Origin: an uncultured Prevotella sp.
Lineage (GTDB): Bacteria > Bacteroidota > Bacteroidia > Bacteroidales > Bacteroidaceae
Reading direction: 5' to 3'
Assembly: GCA_900554835.1 (NCBI GenBank)
Contig: USJD01000138.1
Span: 1-9,626 of the forward strand
DNA: 9,626 nucleotides
Made by a program: the position numbers and the translations under genes
Part shown: piece by piece, positions 1 through 7,900 of the stretch
Numbering within the stretch: the stretch's first letter is position 1
Layout of the letters: the number at the start of each line of letters is the position of its first letter
The notes under the pieces: generated by a model
The model's database searches: none
The model's input: the letters and a program-made list of their open reading frames with translations, nothing else
What the model was told of the DNA's origin: nothing

Positions 1-8
1 TAATAAGT

Positions 9-1685
9 ATGAGCCATATAAATAAACTTTCGATAAAAAATTTTAGAGGTATCAAACAACTTTCTCAAGATTTTGGGAAAGAAAGATTTATTGTACTTAT
101 AGGTAGAGGGGATTCTGGTAAAAGCACTATCCTCAGAGCGATTCATGCAGTACTTTCTCCTTCATGGAATCTTACTTTTTGCGACTTAGATTTTTATAAT
201 CAAGACACAACTCAATCAATAGAAATTGAGGTAGAAATCTCAGAACTGCCAAGTGAGTTGTTGACGGATAAAAAATATGGCTTATTTGTTATTAACGACC
301 TAAGTGATGACAATTGTAACGAATCGGATTTATGTATTGTAGTCCAGTTAATCGTTGATGAAACGTTAGAGCCACATTGGGTTGTTAAAGCTAAAGAAGG
401 TTCAGGTATAGAAGATAAAGTTATTTCAGCTCAAGACAGAGCAATGTTTGCTGTTAATTTTATTACCGACTATACAGATAATCAATTTGCATACAATAAA
501 TTATCGCCTTTATATGCATTAACTAAAAATGTGCTTGGAGACAGCAAACCAATAGACCAAGTTAAGTCTAAATTGTTGAGAAATATGTCTCAGCTAGTTG
601 ATAGTCATAACTTGGAACCTCTTGGCGAGCCATTGCCTGAGTTGAAGACAATGGCAGAAAAGTTAGGGCTCACAGTTGGAACTTTGACTCCTCAGATAGA
701 TATTAAGGAAAATCCATATACAGGAAATAGTATTGCTTTGCATGATGAGAACCTACCTTATAGACTGCATGGAAAAGGAAGTAAGCGCCTTATGTCTATT
801 GCAATCCAAATGTCTATGGCAAGTCAAGGTGGTATAGCCCTTATTGATGAAATAGAACAGGGATTGGAGCCGGATAGAATAGTTATGCTTACTCGTATTT
901 TTAAGGAAATATCTAAAGGACAAGTTTTTATAACAACTCATTCTATGAATGTGGTTCTTGAAGCTACAGCAACAAATCTCTTTATATTAAATAGTGGCAC
1001 TAATGAACTAGCTCATGTCGAAGCAGAATTAGATAATTGCAGACGTTCAAATCCACAAACATTCTTTGGAAAGAAATTAATTGTGTGTGAAGGCAAAACA
1101 GAATATGGCTTCTTGCGAGAACTTGATATGAAACTTGATACGAAGTACAATGCTAATTTTTCTACCAATGGTGTTGTGGTTGTCAATGCGGGAGGAGGTG
1201 ACAAAATGTACACTTATGCTCTAAAGCTCAAAAAGTTAGGCTATGAAGTTTGTGTGTTTGCTGATAATGATGTTTCAGCCCAAATGGCAAAGGTAATAGA
1301 TGCGGTTAAAAATAATGGTATTCGCTTATTTTTATGTGAAGATGGAAATTGCTTCGAAAAGGAAGTAATTTATTCTATTTCATGGAATGCTTTCTGTGCA
1401 TTAACGCAATGTGAAGAAATTGGGTTCCCTTGTCAGCATATTAGAATAGCAGAAGATTTGAAAAATAGAATCTCTCTTGCGACTTCAATACAAAAACAAG
1501 ATAAAATACGTGAAGAAATCCTGCAAAAGGCTATAAAAGATAGTAAAGAATGGTTTAAACATATTCCAGGTGGAGAGTTTCTAGGCTCGATTGTGTTGGA
1601 TGATATTGAAAACATTCCAAATGATAATAATTTAAAGAAAAATATTGTTGAACTCATTAATTGGTGTGGCTTTGGAAAAGATTGA
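9..1685 (+). CDS. gajA-like: OLD-family ATPase/TOPRIM endonuclease, GajA-like (Gabija-type anti-phage defence)
   Basis: Predicted ATP-regulated DNA endonuclease of the OLD (overcoming lysogenization defect) family. Seen: an N-terminus typical of RecF/OLD ATPases (KLSIKNFRGI), Walker A GRGDSGKST at residues 32-40, a signature-like GKGSKR at 255-260, Walker B ALIDEIEQG with D280/E281, and switch histidine H311 in TTHS. A TOPRIM domain follows: catalytic-type glutamate E361 in VCEGKTE, the paired acids D419/D421 in ADND, and a late acidic cluster E450/E452. All expected ATPase and TOPRIM acids are present, so the protein looks intact. Known: Gabija GajA has this domain order and about 570-580 residues; it nicks or cuts DNA and is held back by nucleotide until phage activity relieves it. 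The next gene overlaps it and encodes a UvrD-like helicase, which is the class 2 OLD/Gabija context and argues against retron or PARIS types. The ATG at 9 fits the family N-terminus; only eight bases precede it, so the promoter lies outside. The gene is clearly AT-rich compared with sbcDC. The Gabija assignment is by architecture, and divergence from the Bacillus type looks high. Confidence 0.82.
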   Translation: MSHINKLSIKNFRGIKQLSQDFGKERFIVLIGRGDSGKSTILRAIHAVLSPSWNLTFCDLDFYNQDTTQSIEIEVEISELPSELLTDKKYGLFVINDLSDDNCNESDLCIVVQLIVDETLEPHWVVKAKEGSGIEDKVISAQDRAMFAVNFITDYTDNQFAYNKLSPLYALTKNVLGDSKPIDQVKSKLLRNMSQLVDSHNLEPLGEPLPELKTMAEKLGLTVGTLTPQIDIKENPYTGNSIALHDENLPYRLHGKGSKRLMSIAIQMSMASQGGIALIDEIEQGLEPDRIVMLTRIFKEISKGQVFITTHSMNVVLEATATNLFILNSGTNELAHVEAELDNCRRSNPQTFFGKKLIVCEGKTEYGFLRELDMKLDTKYNANFSTNGVVVVNAGGGDKMYTYALKLKKLGYEVCVFADNDVSAQMAKVIDAVKNNGIRLFLCEDGNCFEKEVIYSISWNAFCALTQCEEIGFPCQHIRIAEDLKNRISLATSIQKQDKIREEILQKAIKDSKEWFKHIPGGEFLGSIVLDDIENIPNDNNLKKNIVELINWCGFGKD

Positions 1686-3177
1686 TTGGACATCATTTCT
1701 GAATTGTGAAAGAGGACTTCTCATAGCACCTGCAGGACACGGTAAAACAACAGCAATTGCAGATTGTTTATTACAGTGCCCACAAAATACATGTCATCTT
1801 GTCTTAACTCATACACATGCAGGTATAGCTTCTTTGCGTATAAAATTTAAAGAGAAGAATGTGCCGGCAAATAGATACCAATTGGAAACAATTACGGGCT
1901 TTGCACAGCAATATGTGTTATCTTTCCTTGGAAATAGTCAATTGCCACAAGAAACTGATAAGGAGTATTTTCCGAGAGTTGTAGAATTATGTACATCTTT
2001 GCTGGAATCTAAGGTAGTCCAAATGATATTGAAAGCTTCTTACATGAGTGTTTTTGTGGATGAATATCAAGATTGTTCCTGCAATCAACATCAGTTGGTT
2101 TTACAAATTGGGAAAAATCTGCCAATACATTTACTAGGCGACCCTCTTCAAGGTATATTTTCTTTTGAGAGGACTCCGATGGTGAATTTAGATACAGATC
2201 TTAATGGATTTGTTAGATTTAATTTGTTAGTTCATCCTTGGAGATGGGATAAAACAAATAAATCTCTTGGTAATAAAATATTGTCCATGCGAAAAAACTT
2301 GGAGAATCATTTGCCAATAGATTTAACAAGAATGGTTGGTGATGGACTATATGTTGAGTATTATAATCCAAAGGTAAATATGTATGACAAAAACTTTCTT
2401 ATGACATTGAGAAAAATAGTCAAGTTCCATATGAGCGAGAGTTTTCTTGTCATATATCCATCTTATCATGAAAAGAACAAGTACGGACATGATAATTTAA
2501 GAGGAATATTGAGTGACAGAATTGAACTAAAATCTGTAATTGATTTTGGTAATTATGGTTTTAAACTTTTGGATGCAATAGATGCAAAGGCGTTCTATTC
2601 AAGTGCATCTAAAATAGATGAATTTATAAATAAATGTCAACAAGGAAGACGCATTGAAAGGATAAAATGGATGTATGACATAATGAATACTTTACATTTT
2701 AGTAAAACAGAGTTGAAATTATGGCTAAATCCAGATAATAATAGTTTGAAAAAGAAGCAAAAGGATAAAGCGATTATAGGGAGGCAACTTAAAACTTTAG
2801 TAGAAAGTTATGACGAATCCCCTTGTTTGCAATCGTTTATGGAAATTTTGAATTTCATATATGAACTGACATCAAGTAAGTGCCAATATAAAGATATTTA
2901 TTATGAGATAAAGCATACTTCTCTACTAGCAATGTCAGAAAACCTATCAATGTTGGAAGCAATGAGGCAACGTAAGAATCAAATACGGCATATGGGGAGA
3001 CGTGTGGAAGGACATTGTATTGGCACAACTCTTTTAACAAAAGGGTTGGAATTTGATACTGTTGTTTTATATAAAGCAGATAAGTTTGAAGATGCAAAGA
3101 ATTTCTATGTTGCAATATCACGTGCAAGAAAGAAGTTAATTCTTATTACTTCTCAATGTGTTATTCATTTTGGATAG
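1645..3177 (+). CDS. gajB-like: UvrD/Rep-like superfamily 1 helicase, GajB-like
   Basis: Predicted superfamily 1A DNA helicase/ATPase, partner of the preceding OLD nuclease. Seen (numbering from the TTG at 1645): Walker A APAGHGKTT with K34; motif II VDEYQD at 138-143; motif III GDPLQGIF at 165-172; a HPWRWD segment resembling motif IV; motif V TKGLEFD at 465-471; and motif VI VAISRARKK with R493/R495. The residues between motifs IV and V (about 200-450) are poorly conserved, as expected for 1B/2B subdomains. There is no recognisable Q-motif before Walker A. About 510 residues matches GajB (about 490-500) and is much shorter than housekeeping UvrD/Rep/PcrA (about 700). No ATG occurs in frame before about codon 128, beyond Walker A and just before motif II, so the start must be non-ATG. 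I use TTG 1645, preceded by an A-rich stretch; TTG 1672 (giving MEKIDW) is the main alternative. It overlaps the nuclease gene by 41 bases (14 with the alternative start), suggesting translational coupling. It ends in tandem in-frame stops TAG-TAA. Known: GajB is thought to sense or process DNA ends and activate the GajA complex. Confidence 0.82.
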   Translation: MLNSLIGVALEKIDWTSFLNCERGLLIAPAGHGKTTAIADCLLQCPQNTCHLVLTHTHAGIASLRIKFKEKNVPANRYQLETITGFAQQYVLSFLGNSQLPQETDKEYFPRVVELCTSLLESKVVQMILKASYMSVFVDEYQDCSCNQHQLVLQIGKNLPIHLLGDPLQGIFSFERTPMVNLDTDLNGFVRFNLLVHPWRWDKTNKSLGNKILSMRKNLENHLPIDLTRMVGDGLYVEYYNPKVNMYDKNFLMTLRKIVKFHMSESFLVIYPSYHEKNKYGHDNLRGILSDRIELKSVIDFGNYGFKLLDAIDAKAFYSSASKIDEFINKCQQGRRIERIKWMYDIMNTLHFSKTELKLWLNPDNNSLKKKQKDKAIIGRQLKTLVESYDESPCLQSFMEILNFIYELTSSKCQYKDIYYEIKHTSLLAMSENLSMLEAMRQRKNQIRHMGRRVEGHCIGTTLLTKGLEFDTVVLYKADKFEDAKNFYVAISRARKKLILITSQCVIHFG

Positions 3178-3290
3178 TAAACTTTTTATTGTAGTTTGAT
3201 ACATTGATAACAAAATGCAGAAATCATCGTTAATTGAATAATTTCAATTTAGTGTTATGTATTCTTGCATAAACAAAAATATATAAAATT
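3178..3290 (+). promoter_or_regulatory. AT-rich leader with operator-like inverted repeat before the AlbA_2 gene
   Basis: This 113-base gap separates the helicase gene from the AlbA_2 gene. At 3232-3249 it holds a perfect inverted repeat with 7-base arms, AATTGAA-TAAT-TTCAATT, centred about 50 bases before the ATG at 3291. No T-run follows, so it looks more like a protein-binding site than an intrinsic terminator. A one-mismatch version of the Bacteroidota -7 element (TATTCTTG against TAnnTTTG) lies at 3260-3267, with ATTG at 3233-3236 inside the repeat as a poor -33 candidate with slightly long spacing. If real, a repressor bound to the repeat would cover the -33 region. The stretch just before the start codon is A-rich, as is usual for translation starts in this phylum. 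The repeat is seen directly; its role and the promoter are inferred and weak. Confidence 0.3.
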
Positions 3291-4826
3291 ATGGCATTAC
3301 CAATAAATATAGAGAGCCTTCTTAGTGGAAGTGCAGTAGAAAGCAACCAACTTGAATATAAGGAAGGTTGGAATCCAGATACAATATATCGTAGCATCTG
3401 TGCCTTTGCCAATGATTTTGAGGACACTGGTGGTGGGTATATCATAGTTGGTGTAAAGGAAGAACACGGTCATGCTGTTCGACCTGTTTTAGGTGTTAAT
3501 CCTAATTTGATAGAACAGATAGAGAAGGATATGGTTGGTTACAATAATCTTATCCGTCCATACTATCAACCTCGTCTTTTCATAGAAGAGGTTGATGGCA
3601 AGACTATTCTTGTAATCAAAGTGACGGCAGGAGAACGCCGTCCATATAAGGTGCCTGATCGTATTACAGCAAAACAGAAGGATTTCAACTATTATATCCG
3701 CTATAATAGTAGTAGCATCGTGCCGAAAGATGAGTATGAACGCGAGTTGATAAACTTGGCGAATCGTACGCCATTTGATGACCGTGGCAACGACCTAATA
3801 AGTCTAAGAGATATTTCGACAACTTTACTGAGAGATTTTCTAGTGGAAGTAGGTAGCGACTTGGCTGACCAAGATTTAACTGGTGACAACTTGAAAATAG
3901 TTCTTGATCAAATGGACTTGTTGGAAACTACACCAGAAGGCTTCAAGGTCAAGAATGTTGCTGCAATGATGTTCTGTGAGCATCCCGAGAAATTCTTCAA
4001 AATGACCCAGGTTGAAATCGTGATATTCCCTAAGGGGAGATTACAAGATCCTGATAATATGATAGAGGTTGCACCGATAAGGGGTTGTGTACCTAAGATG
4101 ATTCGTGATACGATGAATTATCTAAAGACAAATATTATTCAGAAGACAATTCATAAGCCAGAGGATACAGAACGTTCTGTTGTTACATATAATTATCCTT
4201 ATCAAGCTTTGGAAGAAGCTGTCGTAAACAGCCTTTATCATCGCAGTTATATCGAAAGAGAACCAGTTGAGATAACTATCGAACCAGATAAGATTAGTAT
4301 TCTCAATTTTGGAGGACCTAATCACACAATATCTATGCAGGCTATAAAAGAAGCTCGTATGCTTCGTTCTCGTCGATACACAAACCGACGATTAGGAGAG
4401 TTCTTAAAGGAATTGGATTTGACTGAGGGTAGAGCAACTGGTATTCCGACTATTCAACAGAAATTGCAGGAAAATGGTTCGCCTCGTGCAACAATTGAGA
4501 CTGATGAGGAACGTACATATTTCTTGATTGATATACCATGTAATTTAGACTATATCGGTGTGCCTATTGGTAAAGAATGCAAGAAAGAATGCAAGAAAGA
4601 ATGCAAGAAAGAATGCAAGAAAGAACTGACTGAATTACAGATGCTTATCATGGGTGCGTTGTCTGAAAATGCTAAGTTAACAATACCAGAATTAGCAAGA
4701 AAGATGGGCATATCTGCAAGAAAGATTTCTCAGGAACTAAAGTCTTTACAGGAAGAATTTCAGGTCTTGAAACGTGAAGGAGGTCGCAAGAATGGTTATT
4801 GGGTAGTATTGAATAATGACGTGTAA
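3291..4826 (+). CDS. Schlafen-type AlbA_2 / HATPase_c_4 / winged-helix protein, putative transcriptional regulator
   Basis: Predicted nucleic-acid-binding regulator, often labelled 'putative DNA-binding domain', 'ATP-binding protein' or, misleadingly, 'RecG-like helicase'; no helicase motifs are present. Seen: an AlbA_2 domain at about residues 10-150, with NQLEYKEGW near 19-27 and the GGGYIIVGVKEE core strand. A GHKL-like HATPase_c_4 domain follows at about 295-420, with an N-box-like EEAVVNSLYHRSY (E309, N313), ILNFGGP, and a family-typical TEGRATGIPTI around 378-388. Residues 428-445 are a Lys/Glu/Cys linker encoded by a 12-base tandem repeat. Residues 446-511 form a winged helix (LTIPELARKMGISARKI). 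The length of 511 aa is ordinary for the family and the gene looks intact. It is on the same strand as the GajAB-like pair, 113 bases behind, so it could be co-transcribed or have its own promoter. Its base composition is nearer to that pair than to sbcDC. Known: such proteins are common in accessory regions of Bacteroidota, but their targets are mostly unknown. A role in controlling or sensing for the defence pair is only inference. Confidence 0.8.
   Translation: MALPINIESLLSGSAVESNQLEYKEGWNPDTIYRSICAFANDFEDTGGGYIIVGVKEEHGHAVRPVLGVNPNLIEQIEKDMVGYNNLIRPYYQPRLFIEEVDGKTILVIKVTAGERRPYKVPDRITAKQKDFNYYIRYNSSSIVPKDEYERELINLANRTPFDDRGNDLISLRDISTTLLRDFLVEVGSDLADQDLTGDNLKIVLDQMDLLETTPEGFKVKNVAAMMFCEHPEKFFKMTQVEIVIFPKGRLQDPDNMIEVAPIRGCVPKMIRDTMNYLKTNIIQKTIHKPEDTERSVVTYNYPYQALEEAVVNSLYHRSYIEREPVEITIEPDKISILNFGGPNHTISMQAIKEARMLRSRRYTNRRLGEFLKELDLTEGRATGIPTIQQKLQENGSPRATIETDEERTYFLIDIPCNLDYIGVPIGKECKKECKKECKKECKKELTELQMLIMGALSENAKLTIPELARKMGISARKISQELKSLQEEFQVLKREGGRKNGYWVVLNNDV
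4572..4625 (+). repeat. In-frame 12-base tandem repeat (4.5 copies)
   Basis: The unit AAAGAATGCAAG occurs four times without mismatch (4572-4583, 4584-4595, 4596-4607, 4608-4619), followed by a half unit AAAGAA (4620-4625). It lies inside the AlbA_2 gene and encodes repeated Lys-Glu-Cys-Lys, residues 428-445, joining the HATPase-like domain to the C-terminal winged helix. The unit is four codons, so gain or loss of copies would change linker length without breaking the frame. Perfect identity at the DNA level, including third codon positions, suggests recent slippage-driven growth. Each unit supplies one cysteine, giving four evenly spaced cysteines in a highly charged segment. Confidence 0.95.
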
Positions 4827-4855
4827 AACGTATTATAATATACCTATATTTCTGT

Positions 4856-4923
4856 ACGATAGCAAGTGCTTTCTAAAGTAACTCGAATGGTTTGGAGTTA
4901 TTCAGAGCATAACTTGCTATCGT
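4856..4923. terminator. Large imperfect hairpin between convergent genes, possible two-way terminator
   Basis: Perfect 12-base inverted arms, ACGATAGCAAGT (4856-4867) and ACTTGCTATCGT (4912-4923), enclose a 44-base interior. The interior holds a second stem, TAACTC (4879-4884) with GAGTTA (4895-4900), around a 10-base loop, and a partly paired GCT/AGC between the stems. The structure sits in the 113-base gap between the plus-strand AlbA_2 gene (ends 4826) and the minus-strand sbcC gene (ends 4940), where a shared terminator would be expected. No clear T-run follows either arm, so intrinsic termination is not certain. A 7-base direct repeat ATATTTC lies three bases outside each arm (4846-4852 and 4927-4933), which would also fit a tiny inserted element with a target duplication. 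Nearby, 4831-4840 is the 10-base palindrome TATTATAATA. The structure is certain as sequence; its function is open. Confidence 0.45.
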
Positions 4924-4939
4924 CAGATATTTCGTTCTG

Positions 4940-7900
4940 TTACGGATAGATCTCGATATGGCTGCTGCCGGAGTTGCCATTCTTGATAATCCTTATCTGG
5001 GTGGTGATGCGCTCGCTCATCGTGTCGGTATGACTGATGACGCCCACCTTCTTGCCTTGCGAACTTTGCAGCATGGCGAGGGAATCGATGACGGTGGCGA
5101 GGGTATCGGGGTCAAGGGTTCCAAAGCCTTCGTCGATGAACAGATTCTCGAAGGAGATGTTGCGGGAGGATAATGCTGACAGACCCAGGGCGAGACCGAG
5201 ACTCACGATGAAGGTTTCGCCACCTGATAGGGAGGTGGTGTCTCGGATATCGTCGGCACGGTCGTGGTCGATGACTCGGATGCCCAAGGAATGTTTTACC
5301 TGCTGCAGTTCGTAACGGCTGTTGAACTTTCTGATTTCCTGGTTGGCATGAGCTATCAGAAAACTGAGCGTATAGCATTGGGCTATCTTGCGCAGCGTCT
5401 TTCCGTCTGCTCCGATGGCATCCGTAATGGCTGTCCAGTCGTCCTTTTCCTGCGTTACGAGCTTCAGAGCCTCAGCCTTGTCACCCAACTGCTTCACGGC
5501 TTCCTGATGGTTCTGCATCCTGGCGTTGGCAGCAATCAGTTCGTTGCGCTGGCTTCTCTCCTGATACTCCTGCTGAATGGCTAAGAGAGCATCCCGGGTT
5601 TGGGCAGGCTGATGTTCCAAGTGCTGCTGATACGCCTTTTCTGCGCTCTGGTAAAGGGCGGTAGTTGAAGCCACGGCTTTCTCCTTTTCGTCCTTTTCCC
5701 GACGGATGGCATTCCAGTCTTCGGCAGAATGAAGCATCTCCCGGATAGTATTTCGGTCGATAAGGCTTGGTTCGATACTCTTTTCTGCAAGCTGCTTGTT
5801 ATATTCCTCAATCCAAAGGTCGAGTTCCTTTTCCTTCGCTTGCAGATTCTCCTTCATCGTCTTGTTCTGAGACAGCATGGTTTGATGCGAACCTTTACTG
5901 TTGGCGAGTTCTGCCTTCAGTTTGTTGATATTCTCGTTCTTGTCATCTGCTGCTTTCGTAGCCTCATCCTTTGCTGCTGTCAGTCTTTGTTCAGCAGCAT
6001 CAGGCTCTTCACCATTCAGAATCTGCTGGTATTGCGCCTGCCATTCCTCCATTTCTTTCTTGGTGTTATTCCACGCTTGAAGAGCTTTCTCGTAAGCTTT
6101 TTTCTTGTTCTTTTCTTGTGAAATGAGATTTGTTGTAAGTGCTTTGTGTTCAGCCAGTTGCGTGGCGCAGGTAGAAGTGCTTTCTTGAGCGTTATTCAGT
6201 ATCACTGAAGCCTTGCTTTCATACGCAGCTTCATCCTTTACAGCCTTATCCTTGAGTTGGGTCAGCCGTTCTATCTCTTTCTGAATCTTGTTAAACAGGC
6301 TCAGTTTGCCGGTTGCTTCTTTCGCTTTGTCTTCATAGATAGGCAAGAGCGCTTTCAGTTCTGCCTCTGCCTTTGGAATCTTTGGATACTGGGCGATGAG
6401 CGCCTTCCATTCCTCTTCGTAAGTTGCGATTTCACCCGAAAGTTTTTCCTGTTGTTTTTGGAGCGTCTGTACTTCGCCGTCGTTCTGTTTTCTTTCGCCG
6501 GAAAGATGCTTCTCCTGTTTCTGCTGCAGTTTCAACAGATCCTCTTTTGCTTTCAGAAGTTGTGAGAGTTCCGTAGTGGCTTCTTCAAACTGCCTGTTGT
6601 CAGTATGATAAGGATGGGTCGTGCTGCCGCAAAGCGGACAAGGCTTGCCCTCGGTCAGGTTGGCACGATGAATCTCCCATTTTTCACTTACCATCAGGGT
6701 ATAGGCATTTCTTAGCGTCTGGGTCTCTTGGGTCAGCGCCTCGATGGTCAACTTGCCCAGCGCTTCATCTATCTCTGCGTTTCTCTTGCCCAAGAACTGG
6801 ATGCGTTCCTCATTCTTCTGCTTTTCTGTTGTGGCAACATCGAGATGAGCCACAACCTTGATGGCTTGCTGGACATCTTGCAGTTTCTTTTCGGCTGCCG
6901 ACTTTTTGGTCTGCAGTTCCTCTATATTCTGTCCGGCAGTCTTGTTCTTTTCCTTCTCCCAAGCCTGTTCTGCGGCTTGCGTCGCTTCGTGCAGAACCTG
7001 TTTCTGCTTGGCAATCTCTTCCTTGGTCGTTTTGAGGGCAAGGTTTGCTTTCTCCGTTTCAGCTTCCCATTTTTGGATGTTTCGGGCGTTTTCCTCCACA
7101 TCTCTTTGGGCAGTTAGATTCTCTTTCTGTGCCAACTCCAATGCCTCTTTCTTTTCTTTCAGATTCGGCATCGCCGCTTCCATTTTTGTTTTCAGTGCCC
7201 TTGCTTCAGCGATAATCGGCAGAGTCTTTTCGAGTTGTTCCTGTGCCTTGTTGACTACTTCCTTTAGGTAGGAGAGAGTATGCTCGCTTTTGGTGATGCC
7301 AACCACCTTGCTTTTCATGGCAGCTTCCGATTTCAGGATTTCTTCTTCCTGTTCGTGGATGCTTTGTATCTGTCGCTCAACTTCCTGTAACAGGTTGACG
7401 GCTGGCTGTACTTCATCGTGCAACTGGAGACGGAGAATCTGGGCTTGTATGTCCTTGGTAGCATTTGCAGCCTGCTCCATATCTGCTTGATAGATAGCGA
7501 TTTGCTTCGTTTGCTTATCGTTTTCCTCATACCATTGCAGGTCTTTCGAGATGGCTTGCAACTGGCTGTCGAGTTCCTTCTCAGCCTTTTCCAAACGGGT
7601 GATTTCCTCTTGCAGTTGGGCGAGTTCTTCATCGTTCAGCAGGTTCTGTTTTACGGCTTCCACCGATGCAGTCATCTGGTTGTAGGCATCCATCGCCTGG
7701 TCTTTCGCCTTCTTGATTTCTGTAGCGATGTTCGTATAAGTTTCCTCGCATCCGATGAGTTTTTCCAGGAGTTCGTACCGCTCGTTTTCCTTTGCCGTCA
7801 GGAAGTTGGCAAACGAACCTTGGGCGATGAGTACGGTGCGGAGGAACTGGTCGTAGTCGAGACCGATGATGTTCGGCAGCTCGTTCCAGTCGGCAATTTC

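Noticed and set aside
9..3177. Retron-associated OLD nuclease or PARIS system.
   Set aside because: No reverse transcriptase or retron RNA is seen, ATPase and TOPRIM are in one chain rather than split, and the partner is a UvrD-like helicase.
3178..3230. Intrinsic terminator right after the helicase gene.
   Set aside because: The TTTTTATT near 3183 has no GC-rich stem before it; I see no convincing hairpin.
753..4325. Short minus-strand open frames opposite the defence and AlbA_2 genes.
   Set aside because: No recognisable domains, and all are antisense to genes with clear protein motifs.
4572..4625. CRISPR-like array.
   Set aside because: The 12-base units are directly adjacent without spacers and lie in frame inside a coding gene.
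3291..4826. RecG-like DNA helicase.
   Set aside because: No Walker A/B or other helicase motifs; the similarity behind that label is to the AlbA_2/HATPase_c_4 regulator family.
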